A stretch of DNA of 64,000 nt from Lingula anatina (taxonomy: Eukaryota > Brachiopoda > Lingulata > Lingulida > Lingulidae): the NCBI RefSeq assembly GCF_001039355.2, contig NW_019773518.1, positions 29,225 to 93,224 on the forward strand, in the 5' to 3' direction. Within the stretch, counting starts at the first letter, position 1, and the number at the start of each line of letters is the position of its first letter. The notes under the pieces are model-generated. The model saw only the letters and a program-made list of their open reading frames with translations, did no database searches and was not told the origin of the DNA. Below, piece by piece: positions 35,873 through 49,600 of this stretch. Both the position numbers and the translations under genes were made by a program.

Positions 35873-38189
35873 GATCCAGCTGGTGCAAAGTTTGAATTTG
35901 AACGCGGTCTATCTATCAATCTAGATGTATTTCTAACCCTCAGAACCCCCTGGCAACGGGCCTGTCTACTATGTCTTGGGTATAAGTATCTATACAATCA
36001 GTAGACATTAATTCATTAGGTAGTGCATGCCCATTCAATGGCAACCTATTTCACAGTTATGAAAACATGTCCTCGTATTATGAGTATTAAAAGTAAGAAT
36101 AGTGATAACAATGTAGCGTAAAGAGCTCCCATCTATAAATGTGTGAAAATGAATCGGATAACAGCATAGTGAGATTAAGAGTATCTTCTACTAGATATAT
36201 AAGGTTCTTAAGAAAGAGAGGAAACCATTGCTATAGACATGGCAAGAATATAGATAGAATTTCGGATATAGACGACAGTCTTATAAAAGTCACATTAATC
36301 AACACGCGTAAGAACTAAGGTAGCCTTGGCAACGGTTGTCATTGGTTCCGATGGGTTATTATCTAAAACGTAGAAGAAGTAGGTGAACATTCTCCTATTG
36401 TGATGTGCAGCAAATGTTCCTGGAGTTGAAAATTATCTTTTTAGCCGTCATTGTCAGGAAAAGAATGCAAACCCAAACGTCACGCCAGACACGCTTAAGA
36501 ATGTAAAAGAGACGCTTTGGGTTTAAGCACAAACAATGGCCGCGCTCGTTTGTGTTCTGATGTTACACTGTATCGTGGGTTACGATGCTTGCTCTGCGTA
36601 ACACTACGTTATAAAACTGGGGAAAAATTCTGTGAAATAGTAGAGGACTGTGTCCTAAGTCCATACATACATTCATTGGTATTCTTGGAGCATTTCGTGC
36701 TGCTCTCGGTTACATTAATTCAACCTACTAGTCGAATTAAGAGTGCCAGGGGGGAATTTAGCCAAGATAAACTACGTGTACTTATGAGGAACAAGTGACA
36801 TGTCTATAGCGTGGTTTGTTCTATCATTTTATTAAAGTATGATATACCTATATATATCTATATCTATATTTGATTTTTAATGTATTTGGATGGTATTTTG
36901 TTACATGTAGTAAGTAGTTAACACTTGAGCTCAGCAATGTAACTATTGATCCTACCTACTGATTTTGCCAATAATTCTATACAGGTAACACAATGCTTTA
37001 AATTGCGGTGACTTTCAACATATAGGAAGGCTTGTTTCCATACGAATGCACACCGTACGTAATAAGCTGATAATTAGCTCCACTCGTTTTAACCATATAT
37101 TTGTAGTCTATATGCAGAAAACTAGTGTTCATTTTATTTGCCTTCAGTAACAATTGAGAACATAAGTGAAAAATAGCTTTCTTTACTTCATTTGGTCTTG
37201 CGAATATCAATAGCTACGTTTATCAAGGGCGAAGCCAAGTTTAAAGCAATACCGCCCAGTGCGTATTAAGAGATAGGATTAAGGTTTGACTAATCACGGA
37301 TGAAAAGGTCATACACATTAATAAACTGCAACATCGCAAAAAAGAGAAGAAAAAAATTAATGTCGTGCACACAGAGATTAAGAAGGAAGTATTTATTATA
37401 TTTGATCGAAACCCAAGTAAACTCTGCTCACCTTTGTAGCGTGATGCGTCGACCACAGAATCATGTTTTTTTAATCATTTGAATAGGAATTTGAACAAGT
37501 GAAACAGAGGTTAAAAAAGTGGGCGAATTATTTCCTTCGCAAGCCTATTTTTGCCTTATCCATCTTGTGTTTCATGTCGCAGATGCCGTTCCCGATTTGC
37601 ATGATAGCAATGTGAGATTTCCTGTTTCGAAATGTTTGGGTACTTATATTAAGGGATAGTTCGTCGGAATTTTTGGCATCTAACATCCGACTTTGTTCAA
37701 GTTTCCGTCGTGAAAATGAGCTTTAACTCCTTTAACACATTAATGTTGGGCTAGGCCACTGATCTCAAAAAATAGATTTGACTATTTTTTAGTCTAAAAT
37801 CCTTGAACTTTCCTTTAAAGCGCCTTGTTTGCCCTCTGCGCCACTGCTATAGCCTGGCCTTCATGTTAAAATACCTCGCAAGACTTCCTCTTCGGCCAGT
37901 ACTGTTAACTGTTAAATATTGTTAATGATGTATTGTTATTATGGGTATTGTTATCAGATCTGTCTTATTGTAATAAAGTGCGTGTATTTATTGTTACTTA
38001 TTTGTCATTGCTTATTGTCAGTTAATTACGATGACGAAATGCAACGTTAATACACCCGACAGCACCTGTGTTCCTAACCTAAAATATAGCCATAATTGAG
38101 AAAACGATTGCTTCATCTGTAGGCTTAAACTGATAACTGGCACCAAGAACAAATCATGTCTAATCATGGAGTAGAAATGCTAAATAAAT

Positions 38190-38215
38190 GTGTGTGTGTG
38201 TGTGTGTGTGTGTGT

Positions 38216-38248
<33 letters not shown>

Positions 38249-38291
38249 GGAGAATGAAAGAGAGAGAGAGAGAGAGGGAGAGAGGGAGAGT
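38190..38291. repeat. (GT)n/(GA)n microsatellite
   Basis: (GT)n to 38214, then interrupted (GA)n to about 38291. Confidence 0.95.
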
Positions 38292-38660
38292 GTTAAAAGG
38301 ATAGCTCGTCCTTGTTCCTGAAAACAGACATGCAATAAGAGACGACGACATGCGACACTTGTTGGAAAAAGGCCCCAATTATCAGCTTATTAACCAGATA
38401 CATGTTGCTTAAAATGCACAGATTGCGGCGACAATCCATAGCTGTTAACAATTATGAAATACGAAGGGTTTCATGTGTCGCAATAAATACCTTCGAGTTA
38501 AAAGGCTTCGTCGAGATATTAACTTTGTCGTAGGAGAGAGAGAAAGACAGGGAGATCAAGTAACTTATTTACGACATTTTCAAATCCAAATAGAAAGAAG
38601 AAGACGATTCTGTCGTCGTCGAAAATAATCAACATCCAACGCGCTTAGTTGTCGTGTTAG

Positions 38661-38874
38661 GGTCTATTCCCACAACTTTAGATCGATCTATCACCGAGGG
38701 GAGTCTCACCAGACTACCGTAAGATAATCCCCCTTAAGTGTCCGTCCCCGCCCACTACAAGCCGTAAGGGGCAATTAACTTTCGTGTCCGCCCGGCTGAC
38801 AGCTATTCAGCGCGAACCCCCAGGGAGTTAGGTCGATCCAAAGTAGGTCGATCTAATCTATGGAAATGGGGTGT
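38661..38874. mobile_element. MITE, family B copy 2
   Basis: Same ends and core as the element at 22205: GATCGATCTATC near the left, AGGTCGATCTAATCTATGG near the right, TTAACTTTCGTGTCCGCCCGG inside. Confidence 0.75.
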
Positions 38875-39402
38875 TAAACGTCCTTCAAACTCTTAAAATG
38901 CACAAGGTGACGCTTTTTTGAAAGAAAACAAGAAGCAGCTTCCCGACTTTCCCTATATCGACTATGGCATTTTTCTAACTCTTTGCCTTGGCATTTACCT
39001 CTCTCATATGGCACTAAGGAAAAAAAATTACAGCAACTTCTTTGACTGACATTGGAACCCTTTCTCCTGTGCAGACATTTCTACGAATTTGTTACAAAAT
39101 CAATATGTTTTTCATTTTGATAGATCTTGAAACAGCGCTCTGTGCTGGCTTTGCCTGTGACAAAGGAAAGACGAGCAAGAAACTAATTACGGGTTATATT
39201 TTTAGCATGGAAACTGGAAATTCGTGTCTAAGATTTAATAAAGTCGGGTTTTGCTGAGTGAGCATAAACATAACCACGCTATTATTATACAGGGGGATTA
39301 ACATTTCACACTTTGCTTATGCAACTTTAAAAGCAACCATTGGGGAGTGTTGGAAATAAACGATCTTCTTTTGCAAAAACGCTGAGTAATCGATGCAGGT
39401 CG

Positions 39403-39429
39403 CGCGCGCGAGAGAGAGAGAGAGAGAAC

Positions 39430-39467
<38 letters not shown>

Positions 39468-39501
39468 TTGGAGATAAAAGAAAACGAGAGAGAGAGAGAG
39501 C
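39403..39501. repeat. (GA)n-rich tract
   Basis: CGCGCGCG followed by interrupted GA arrays; the neighbouring Ser/Leu reading frames are artefacts. Confidence 0.95.
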
Positions 39502-41304
39502 GATACATATGTAAAACCTGTTTCAAAACATTCACATAACAGGTCCTTGCCATACATATATATATATATTGAGAATGCGAGAAAAAATTATCTTCTTGGA
39601 GTAATTTTCCCCCATTAGAGCAACGCGTGCAAATAAGAGTTTAAAGACACAAACAATGTACAGGGTACATTGCATAACAGTACCTGGTGCAATTATTATT
39701 TTAAAAATATATTAAAAATATTTTTAAAAATAATATAAAATATATATATTCAAAAATAATCATAACAGAACTCCTTAGCCGGCAGTAAAGCAAAACATGC
39801 TTATTGTTAAAAAATATTGAGTGATCTTTTTACTAATGCATAGAAGATCGATGAATAAAAAGAGAATCAAAGAATAAAAAATTAGTTGAAATGTGCGGGT
39901 TGGGATAAATCAAGTGGGAATCTTGAATTACAAACGTCTTTATAAACGTTTCCTCATTTTCGACCCACCTACATGTACCTGTGGATTTGTATAAAAAATA
40001 ACAGCTAATAGCACCCATAAGTCGTGACCTCAGGAATAATACACGACTGGAATCTGAGATGTCATTTTAATAGACCTTGAAGTTGACGAGATGGTAAATA
40101 ATTTCTTTTGACTTGGCCTCTCATAAATCACCTTTATTCAGTTTCGTAAACAGTTGTGGCTTTGATTCTTGCAACGTGACTTTGGCTACGTTTTCTTCTA
40201 GTTCTATTTTACTTACATGTACATGTACCAGGCACCCCTCTTGTTTTTCGGTGTTTTGGAATTGTTACACCCGTTCTATTGTCCCTAAACTTGAATCATT
40301 TGCATACTGCATTGTTACTCAATTAAAAAACTTTTCATGTGCAAAAAATGGCTAATATTTCATCTTTCGCGGTTAATAATTTTGGACCAGTGACATTGTC
40401 ACTTATAAAAGAAAACGTACCTGCCATATTTAGGACATTTGTTATCAAAACTGTTTTTTTTTTCTTTTATAAAGAATCATCATAACCATTTATCTTTTGA
40501 CGGAGAGAACAAGGGTAAGTGATAAAATATAATTAACAATCGCTTTAAAAGAGTAAAAAAACCTTTCAAAATTTTATTAAAAACTCACATTTAAAAGAAA
40601 ATTGCAAAGATTCATATCATAAACTCTATTACCGTTTGTTTAATATCTTAATTATAATAAAAGTTTGAGGTTCTATGGAATACGCTTTTTAATAACTCTC
40701 ATTTCTTCAGGTGTAAAACCAAGTTAAACCTTCAGACAGGAATAAATATTGGGAGTTTCATCAATTTTTACGTGATCAACAAAGTAAACCTAATCCAAAA
40801 TCATTGGAATTATCTGCATTTCCTGAGTAACTCAAAAATTAGAAAATCAGTACCCAAAACGTTCCATCTAATACTCTTTGTGCAACTTCCATTTTTAGAG
40901 ACATAGGTTTTTTCTTTTTTTTCCTCTCTCTCCTTTTATGAAATATCGGAAATTACAACCACATACAGCGAAGATGTCGAGAGCAATTTGAAACAGGAAA
41001 CAGGAGCTTATCGATAGAACGACACCATGTTAAACGCTACGACAGTAGCAATCAGCCGTTGACAAACGAGCAGATACTGCATCTTTCAAGCGAGGTTGCG
41101 ATGGTGTCGCCACGTATCGGTCGTACTTTACACTACATATATTGTGTGAAAAGGAGAAATATGCAATATTACACAAAAGTAAAATAATAACCAGCTAAAG
41201 GGCCGACATCTGTTTCACACAGGAAAATCTGGAGTTCAGATATTCGGAGGAGGAAATGCGCACCGAAGCTCGGATTAGGTAATACCAAAGATCAGCACTG
41301 AATA

Positions 41305-41487
41305 AGCGCATTAAGGACAGCGGACTAACAGATCCGAGGATCAAATACGACAACCCGCTTAAAAGATTGCCGCTTAATTCCCAATTAGACACTGAATAGA
41401 TTCCCCGCAGGGATTACGCAACAAGCATTCAAGTGGGTCGGCTGTATTTGATCCGAGGATCTGTTAGTCCGCTGTTTTGAATGCGCT
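41305..41487. mobile_element. MITE, family A copy 3 (best preserved)
   Basis: Its terminal inverted repeats are about 43 bases and nearly perfect: GCGCATTAAGGACAGCGGAC at the left end against GTCCGCTGTTTTGAATGCGC at the right, continuing through AACAGATCCGAGGATCAAATAC on the left and GTATTTGATCCGAGGATCTGTT on the right. The core GACACTGAATAGATTCCCCG is the reverse complement of the core in the other copies, so this one is inverted. Confidence 0.85.
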
Positions 41488-42662
41488 CATTGATAATTAC
41501 TTTCCCCTTGCTCGGAACACTTCGGCTGAAGATAATGATTGAAAGGGCCAAAAGAATAAAATTGTTAATTTTAGGCAGTTAGGTTTAAAATAAGTTGTTC
41601 CTTCCCACTGTATACTGACAATGATCAGAAAATGCAAAGGCAATTTTTTTTCACTTAATGATCGACAGAGTTTATTATAAAAGTTGATAAATACAGTACT
41701 GAATATAACGGAAAGTTACAACTGATACTACATTATAAAATAGAAAAAAAAAAAAGATTTCGAGGATGATGTTTCGTTTTTTAAATTATGTATAAAAATC
41801 AACAGTATTAAATAAAAAGTTAAAGCTGGCACAATCAATATGTGACTTCGTCTAAAAATTATTTTGAAGACGTGCAGTTGTTCACCTAACCAAGCAGTTG
41901 CCGATAAGTACACATTATTAACAATTAAAATTCAAACAGCCCAAGTTAAAATGCGTATTGGGCTAAAACACTTCTTTGGTCACCTGCGTTATGTGTTGAA
42001 CCTTACTGACGTCTTGATGCTCTCACACGTTTTACTAAGCCAGTGGAAACACGCGTAACGAAATGTGCAGATACTAGCTGCTGTGTATGACCAAAGAAAA
42101 AAAAGACTCTGATCTGTTCTTCCTACGTGGAAAATAATGGGCCTACATACTCATTTTACTCAGCTGCAGTGTCATCTTTCGTCTTTCTCTGCATGCAATG
42201 TGTTCCATGCGCGACATATGAGACGCTAGCTTGTTGTTTAAGGCTCTTGTGAGCGCATATTTGTCTCGAGTGCTCTGTATTTTTTTTGTCGGTATTCCGT
42301 GCGGAGATAAAGATGTTTCAAACAACTTCGAGTGGTGCAGGGATGGAAGTCGTTGAGTCGAAGGCTAGATTATCAAAACTTTCATCCATTTTGAACTAAA
42401 AAAAAGTAGATAACATTATTAAATAATCCAAAAACAACAATTTCAAAATAATAATAATAATAATGCTGCACACCAACGTAATTGCTCAAGAGGTCAGAAA
42501 CATGACGACAAAAATCTATCCAACTTAGTCTGATTCTTTTTAAAAACGGTTGGATACATGATTTTTATAATACGATGGCAAACCATAACATGCATATTGT
42601 AACGTTAAAAGAAAAAAATATTTTTACGCGGTTCTTAAAACAGTAACGACATAGGCCTACTT

Positions 42663-42668
42663 TTTATT
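42663..42668 (-). terminator. Polyadenylation signal AATAAA of the large minus-strand gene
   Basis: AATAAA on the minus strand lies about 72 bases past the stop codon at 42740-42742. This is a usual position for a short 3' UTR. Confidence 0.5.
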
Positions 42669-42739
42669 TCTTATAAAAAAACGTTTGGCATTTGACAAAA
42701 TGGACGACTTTCATGAGAAATGAATATCGCTGAAGCTTA

Positions 42740-43465
42740 TTATCCGAACAAATGCCACATTTTACCCAGTGTTTCGTGTAAAAGCGAGATAGAAATTGGG
42801 ACATAATACATAAACTCACTATCTGTCCCTGACATAGGATTGTAGCAACATTCGTATGACACAACGATGGATCGCTCCTCCTGATTAGTCAATCCACATG
42901 GATAGATGGCGCTGCAATGCCCCTTTCCGTCACATCTTTTCTGCAGTGACGTTCGTATTTCGTCATCTTGTTCGCATGCATTGGTCATGCTACATGAATC
43001 CACATGTCGAACCTAAATCAAGCCAAAAAAATACTATATTTAGAGTTTGGAAGAAAACGCTTGTATTATCTAAAGGTCAGAATGTCCTTATTCGATATGT
43101 GCTATTTTCGGGTTGGAAAAAATTCGTCAACACACACCCTCCAAACAACAAAAACAAACAAACGAACAAAAAACACTATTTCCTTTAAAACGCCGACTGC
43201 TTTATATTAAACTTAAATATTTTCTAGAAATAAATCCTATATTAACCACGAAATTCAAATGACACATGAAGAAAGGAATTTCAAAAACATAACTGAAGTA
43301 ACCGTTCCTCATAATATATTATCACTTTTGTCAACCGAATTGTGCCTTCATCTTCAAGTGTAAAGCCTGCCATTGAAATAACTGACCAGTAACTTTGCTC
43401 TCCTTTTTCATCAAAACAAAATTTATCATCGAATCTTCCAATGATCTGTTGTATTTACTCTTAAA

Positions 43466-43525
<60 letters not shown>

Positions 43526-43632
43526 AATAATAATAATAATTACCAGCAAGATTTTTGGGTAATCGTCCTGGTTGCATAACAAAGTCAATCTGCTACTCAA
43601 TATGCAGTCAAAGTGAACCTCATGCTGCGTTG
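42740..43632 (-). CDS. C-terminal SUEL-type galactose-binding lectin domain
   Basis: Exons 43632-43544, 43445-43326 and 43012-42740, about residues 1319-1478. The order [17 protein letters not shown], then [17 protein letters not shown] and [10 protein letters not shown] follows the SUEL/rhamnose-binding lectin pattern (YGR...C, CxGxxxC, DPC, KYLxVxYxC). The usual DPC reads YPC and KYL is ERS. The normal YGR is IGR. Sugar binding is therefore uncertain. The tail after YECCY runs 33 residues to TAA with no membrane span of clear length. Confidence 0.75.
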
Positions 43633-46600
43633 CTGTAAAATTAGGATATTATTAGTATTTGTCCTTTTTCAAAGTTGAGCGGTATGCTTTAGCGATACAA
43701 TTGTGCCGGTACACTTTGAATGACTTGTGGCAAAACCGCCTGTATCGATACACACTGAGAGGCTTACAGCTAACCAGTTTGGCTATTGCGTAAGAGATTG
43801 TCGCTTAAATGGAGTTTCTTCGTTCGACACGGCCAATTAATTAATTTAGTTAACAGTAGGATGCGAATTTGAGAAAGGGAGTAAAAGTAGGTCTAATGTA
43901 TTTACATGTTATAAGTGTACCGGTGCACAGTATATTGCTAAAGTATATTGATCGATGCTAAAAAAAAACAAACACCTGTGAATGGAAATCTTCTAATAAC
44001 TTTTGCTAAATGTCATTTTAGTAATCATCAGTAATCAAGAAGTAAGATCAGTAACAATGCCCTTGAAAATATGATTAGTGTACTCGTTAATGCTAATGTC
44101 AAACGGTGCTTAAGAGAGCCTATTGACGTAAAGGATATTACGAAGTGATTGGCGTTATTAACACCTTGTGTTTTCCACTGAGAATAATTACCAGAGTTGT
44201 AAATATAGCCTAGGTGACTAAGATTACATACACAAACATACCAAATACTTCTATTATTATAAAGGCGTAACTCACTGCATGCAGACTACATAAATCAAAC
44301 ATAGTTAAACATAAACATCGTTCCGTATAAGTCAAACTACACAGAGATGCCACATGTAACTTACGCAATGGTAACAAAAAAATAACTTAACTTCATTATA
44401 AACGGTTACGTTGTAGTAGAGAGTTCTGGAGGGGGGGGGGGAGGCAGTAAAAGGGGGCCTTAGAATCTCCCTTTTGACAAAAACCCTCTATGAATAAATA
44501 TAAGACCCTGGTGCTCTTTCACTTTTCAACTTGGGTTGTGCTTTGAGGGACAAAATTTCAAGTTTCACTTTTTCAGAAAAAATAATCCTCCCCATTGAAC
44601 TTGCTCGCTTAAGTATTATTTCCCAAGAAGCGTGAAACGTTCATTTTTCATTACGAAAAAAGGGGGGGGGGGAGACAATATAGGGGGTCCATAGAATCTA
44701 TCTTTTGGCATAAAAAGAAGAAAACACCTCTATGCAACACCCAGGTGCTCTTTCACTTTTCACCTTGTGTCACCTGGGGCGTGCTTTGGGGACGAGAGCT
44801 AAAAAAAGTTTCCCTTTTTCAGAAAACTGAATTCCCCCTTTGCCGGATTTTTAGGAGCATTCGCAACAGGGTTGATCCTCGGGCTAACAAATTCGCGGTT
44901 CAAATAAAGCCGACCCACGGCCGAGTTCCCATCAGGGAATTTATTCAGTGTCTATTACGGGATAATGGCGCGATTTCAGGTGGGTCGGCCATATTTGGTC
45001 CGCAGATCAACTCTGATTTGAATGCGATGTAAAACATGCTGTGACCTAAGTGCCGTATTTTTGCATTTAAACAATTCTTACCATTACAACAACGCAGACC
45101 GCACTGTCTGGTTCTCACTAGACGTTTCTCTTTGCATCTTTGCGGATTAATACACCGACGTCGCCGTGTCTGGACGCCGCCACCACAGGAAACGGAACAC
45201 GCTGACCACGCTGACCAGTGAGTGACTGCAACACCTAATAATAATAATAATAATAATTCATCCAGATGTATTTTTTATCAAGAAAAAAAAGGACCTTGAC
45301 AACTCGAGTAGTAGAGTTGCCTGGTGACGTCAGTGACAAACGCACGATCTTGTCCCATGTGATGTTCCGGTCAATTATTCATTATTTTGCGTATTTCATA
45401 ACCTCTTACCGTATTCATATGTAGGGTCAATTAAACGATGCAAATCGGCGACTAAAGCTTCCATTAGGTCAATCCTGCTGAGCTCCCTGATGTGGTGGAA
45501 TGTGACATTGGTGCGCACAACGCTTGTTATCTCAGCTACCGCAATGTGGGCGTCGCTGTTTGTATCGTACTCAAACTCGGGCCCTATGCCTATACCACGT
45601 GCATACAGTATTCCAGCTTCATGTACCTAAAAATATCATAATAATAATAATCAACGATTAATATCGAAGTTAATTAAAAACGTTACATAAGAGATATTTC
45701 TATAAATGCATTTTATTAGAATAGAAATTGCAAGGTAGAACAAATAGTTTAAAAAAATCATGAAGTGATAGCTCAGAAAAAAAAAATGCGCACACACATG
45801 CAACTTAATATTTAATATTTATGTTAATTCAGATGGCCCACACATCCGAACGTGAAATATGCATTAAATTGGTTTATATCTTTAATTCTTACATCATCTG
45901 CTGCTTGCATTACCGCTGTAGAATTTATAGACGCGCCGCAGCTCACAAACACAGCAAGATTAGGTCCATTTCTCGCTGTATTGTTTTTCTGGATAAACAT
46001 CTCATTGCTGGAATGGCAAATAAATGTTTGTATAAATTCTAAATACAGCAACTCGAAACATTTTAAGCGAGATAAAATTCTAAAATGAACTATTTCGCTC
46101 ACGTGGTTTGAGACGGATTGCTTTGAGTTTGTCACTTATAGAAAGGGCAAGATACAAGCGAAAAACTGTAAATGGAGCCGTTGTTTATGACTCTGTTTTT
46201 TACAGGAGAAAAATAAGTGTCACAATATAATAATGAATTTAATTTAATTTAATTGAAAAACGTGTTCCACTTTGGAAAATGCCTTTTTTCATCAGCTGTT
46301 TCATACATTATTAATTTAAAACAGTGGACAATACCAGTGCTTTCTTTAATTAGTTATTTTATTATGTGGTTTATTCATATTGAACTTCAGGGCCATTTCA
46401 AGAATGACCTTAAAATCTGGAAATTTACTATTAAGCATATCGCAGCATCATACAATCAACAGTCATATTAAATAAGAAGCATAAAATAAACGTTTGATTC
46501 GAACAAACTTTCAGTGTAAAATAACATACGTGGAAATGATATATTATAAGTTGTAGGAATTAACACTAAAGCGGAAACACAGGTTTGCTGCTAGAGATGG

Positions 46601-49600
46601 TAATGTCGAATAAAACACGTACCTCAGTAGTTGTAATGCCTCAAATGTTGCCCTCGGTCCGCCTACGTACGGTATATCATCCACCATATCTATCATGGTA
46701 TCTATATCAAATGTGTCATTCAAGCGTAACCCGATGCCACTTTTCCCGGAAACTTGAATAACGCCAAACCGAGTCAAATTTCGGCCCACCGCGAAAGCTT
46801 GCATGATTCCCATGACGAACAACAGCTGCAACCGGAAGTGGGAGTGTCCTGCTCTATAAGAGCCATCTATAATAAAGACGATGTTACTAGGAGCGGGCAC
46901 TGCAACTGAAATGGTGAAAGAAACGTGGGGATAATAATCTACGTTACACAGTCCAACGAGGAGATAAATATGTATACAACTATCTCATGATATTAGTATT
47001 TTGATGAACTTGTTGCGTTTGTTACGTTATAAACTGTTTGAAACAAAGGGATGTGTGAGGCCTGCCATGTAGGCCTATATGCCTTCTCATGCCTTGTCAC
47101 AAAATCGGCCTAACAGCGTGTTAGAACTTAGTTTATTTACTACGTCTTCATAAACTTTCGTGTGGTACATAAGCTTGCTACTTTTGTAATTGCGGTCTAA
47201 GGCGACAATTTAGGCGTACAGCGTTTTAGCTTAGCTCCGCTTCGCGCGGGTTTTCAGGCGTTTCATTTTTTAGTCTCGCATGACGTCACGACTCGCTTTG
47301 GACTATCTCGGATGCTTCCCATCTATTTTGGTACTCACGTTTGCACACTCCGATGTCCTCTTCCATATCATACGCCTCTGTGTAGGCACAGCTCCTGCGC
47401 TATATGACACCAACCATAGAAGAGACTGTGTAAATACGTATTTTGCAATATATAGGTTTGACTATTATTATAGAAGAAATATGAACTTACGATTAATTAA
47501 AAATAAATGTAGAAAAATATTGGTCCAACCATAACAATAAAGCTGTATTATCATTTATTTTATAAACATACTTAGCTACAACTAACAAATTGAATGGTGG
47601 CACATGTTTTCGCCAAACACCGCCGTTTGCTAATATTAACGTTATGCAAACAAGGAAATGTATATTACTATAAGTGAGAAGTTAAATCATTCAAATTACC
47701 AATAAAAGTCTTTGCCGTGTCCGTCTGTTATTCCGGTCACATTTTGACCACTCTGACCATGGGGACACATCTGTATATATAAAAAAAAGAAATATAGTTT
47801 TAAAAATCCTCATCGCGATCAAATAAATACACAGTCTTTTTGTGCAAAGCATTTCCTATACTCGGTCCTGCATGGTGGCATGTTGGCTGCGGCTGAAACC
47901 CAGCATACACAGCGTTATTATAACGTTACCGTAACGTTTATATTACCCCAAAACTTTACGGTAACGTTATTATAACGTTACCATAACGTTTATATAACAA
48001 AAACATTAAGGCATCAAAACGTTCTGCTTGGGCTGGGAAAGCATATAACGTGATCCCGAGCTTAGCTCTATAGTAATGTCCCATTGCATTTTTACGTGAT
48101 GTACTTACTGCTCATACAGGCCAGCACGATTTCTACGTGAGCTCCATTATTCTTTGTAATGTTTCTGTCCGGTGTACAGGTTCCGGTCACGTGGTCTAGT
48201 AATGGACGGGGCACATTTATGGGATCACTGTCAAAGGATTCAGATATAGCATGTAAACGGTAAAATAATGCATGTTCATTGCCAAATATCCAAACAGTTT
48301 AGTACTTAAAAAAATAAATTCGATAATGTGATCAGGTGCATTTATAAATATTTATCCAAATATCTGTTTATTTTATTTATAGGTGATAACAAGATGCTTG
48401 ACTGGCATTTTGGATAACTCTACGCATAGTTTCTACCCCATTAAGTTAAAAGTACATTAGTTGCATTTAAACGCACCTTTGGTGATGAAATAATACAAAT
48501 AACTATACTTACATAACCCCTGTCGTAAATATAGTGCATCCTAGAATCACAGGTGCCACCAGTTCTGCAGGACAACGTACTGAAGGCTTGAAAGTAGTAT
48601 CTTCTAAATCTCCAAGGTTCTGTTTGAATTCTTGGTAGTGTACTCTTGAGTGCTTGCATTCTTCGGCGCATGTTAGAATAGACTGGAAAATACGTTCAAG
48701 TTTGAAGATGTCAGGGTGATATTGTGTAAAGATGCATCAATGTGAAGTTCACTTGCTTAATACTTAAAACGAAATATGTGCGTTCGAAATGAGTGTAAAA
48801 ATACTAAAAGCGAAATATGTATGCTCCAAATGAGTATAAAATGACATAACTTTCGGAAGTCAAAATAACTAGTCACAGTGCAGTACCAATGATGCTAAAT
48901 CATAAGACGACTTTATTAATACAGAAATATAAAAGGCGGTTATTACAGGGCTCGAAGTGCTAAAACGTTTTATGGAACGAAATATATATCTCAGAGTAAA
49001 ATTTTACGTGGATTTTAGCCTGAAACAACCTTTTCGTTGCAGCGTAAATGAAATACACACATACTAAAACATTATCGGTGTTCATCCCACTTCCAACGGC
49101 ACGAGCGTCGCAAACCAACGGCCCGCCAAAGAGACCTCGGTGCAGCCGTGGTATACAACCGCCGGGGGTATCCCTGTTTATACATCCACACTGTATGGGC
49201 ACTTGGTTCTCTGACGGACACAGGGGAGATCCGACGACAACTGAAATATGGAGATCAATTTATGTGATATCATGACTTTGCTTTCTGCAAGGGCAACACG
49301 CGCGTGCGAGCGTGCACACATGCGCCATCTCAGTGATACCAAGCCTACTGTAATAAGCCGCATCTTTAACTACGCGAAGACCAGATATTTTACCAAAATT
49401 TGGCCCAGAATTTTTCTTACCTTCAGTGCCTACTTAAACAGATAATCCGCCTGCCAGTAGATGCATACTGGTTAAAGTAAGCGTGACGCAAATGGGTCAA
49501 AATCTAGCGCTGACTGTTTGACTTGACAATTCGATTTCGAAACATCATAAACCACAAGTACAATTTGGTATGGAATAATGAATCCGGGGTTTTACGCCTT

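Larger units (their letters stand above)
34726..42660. other. Intergenic region, no gene recognised
   Basis: The stretch lies between the duplicated plus-strand block and the 3' end of the large minus-strand gene. It holds MITEs at 35670, 38661 and 41305, GT/GA microsatellites at 38190-38291 and 39403-39501, and otherwise AT-rich sequence. Frames such as 36517-36798 have no motif or supporting splice context. Confidence 0.55.

Noticed and set aside
43331-43600. 89-codon minus-strand frame with long Ile/Leu runs
   Set aside because: The hydrophobic run is the (AAT)n repeat read in frame. The real coding parts are the two exons on either side, in different registers.
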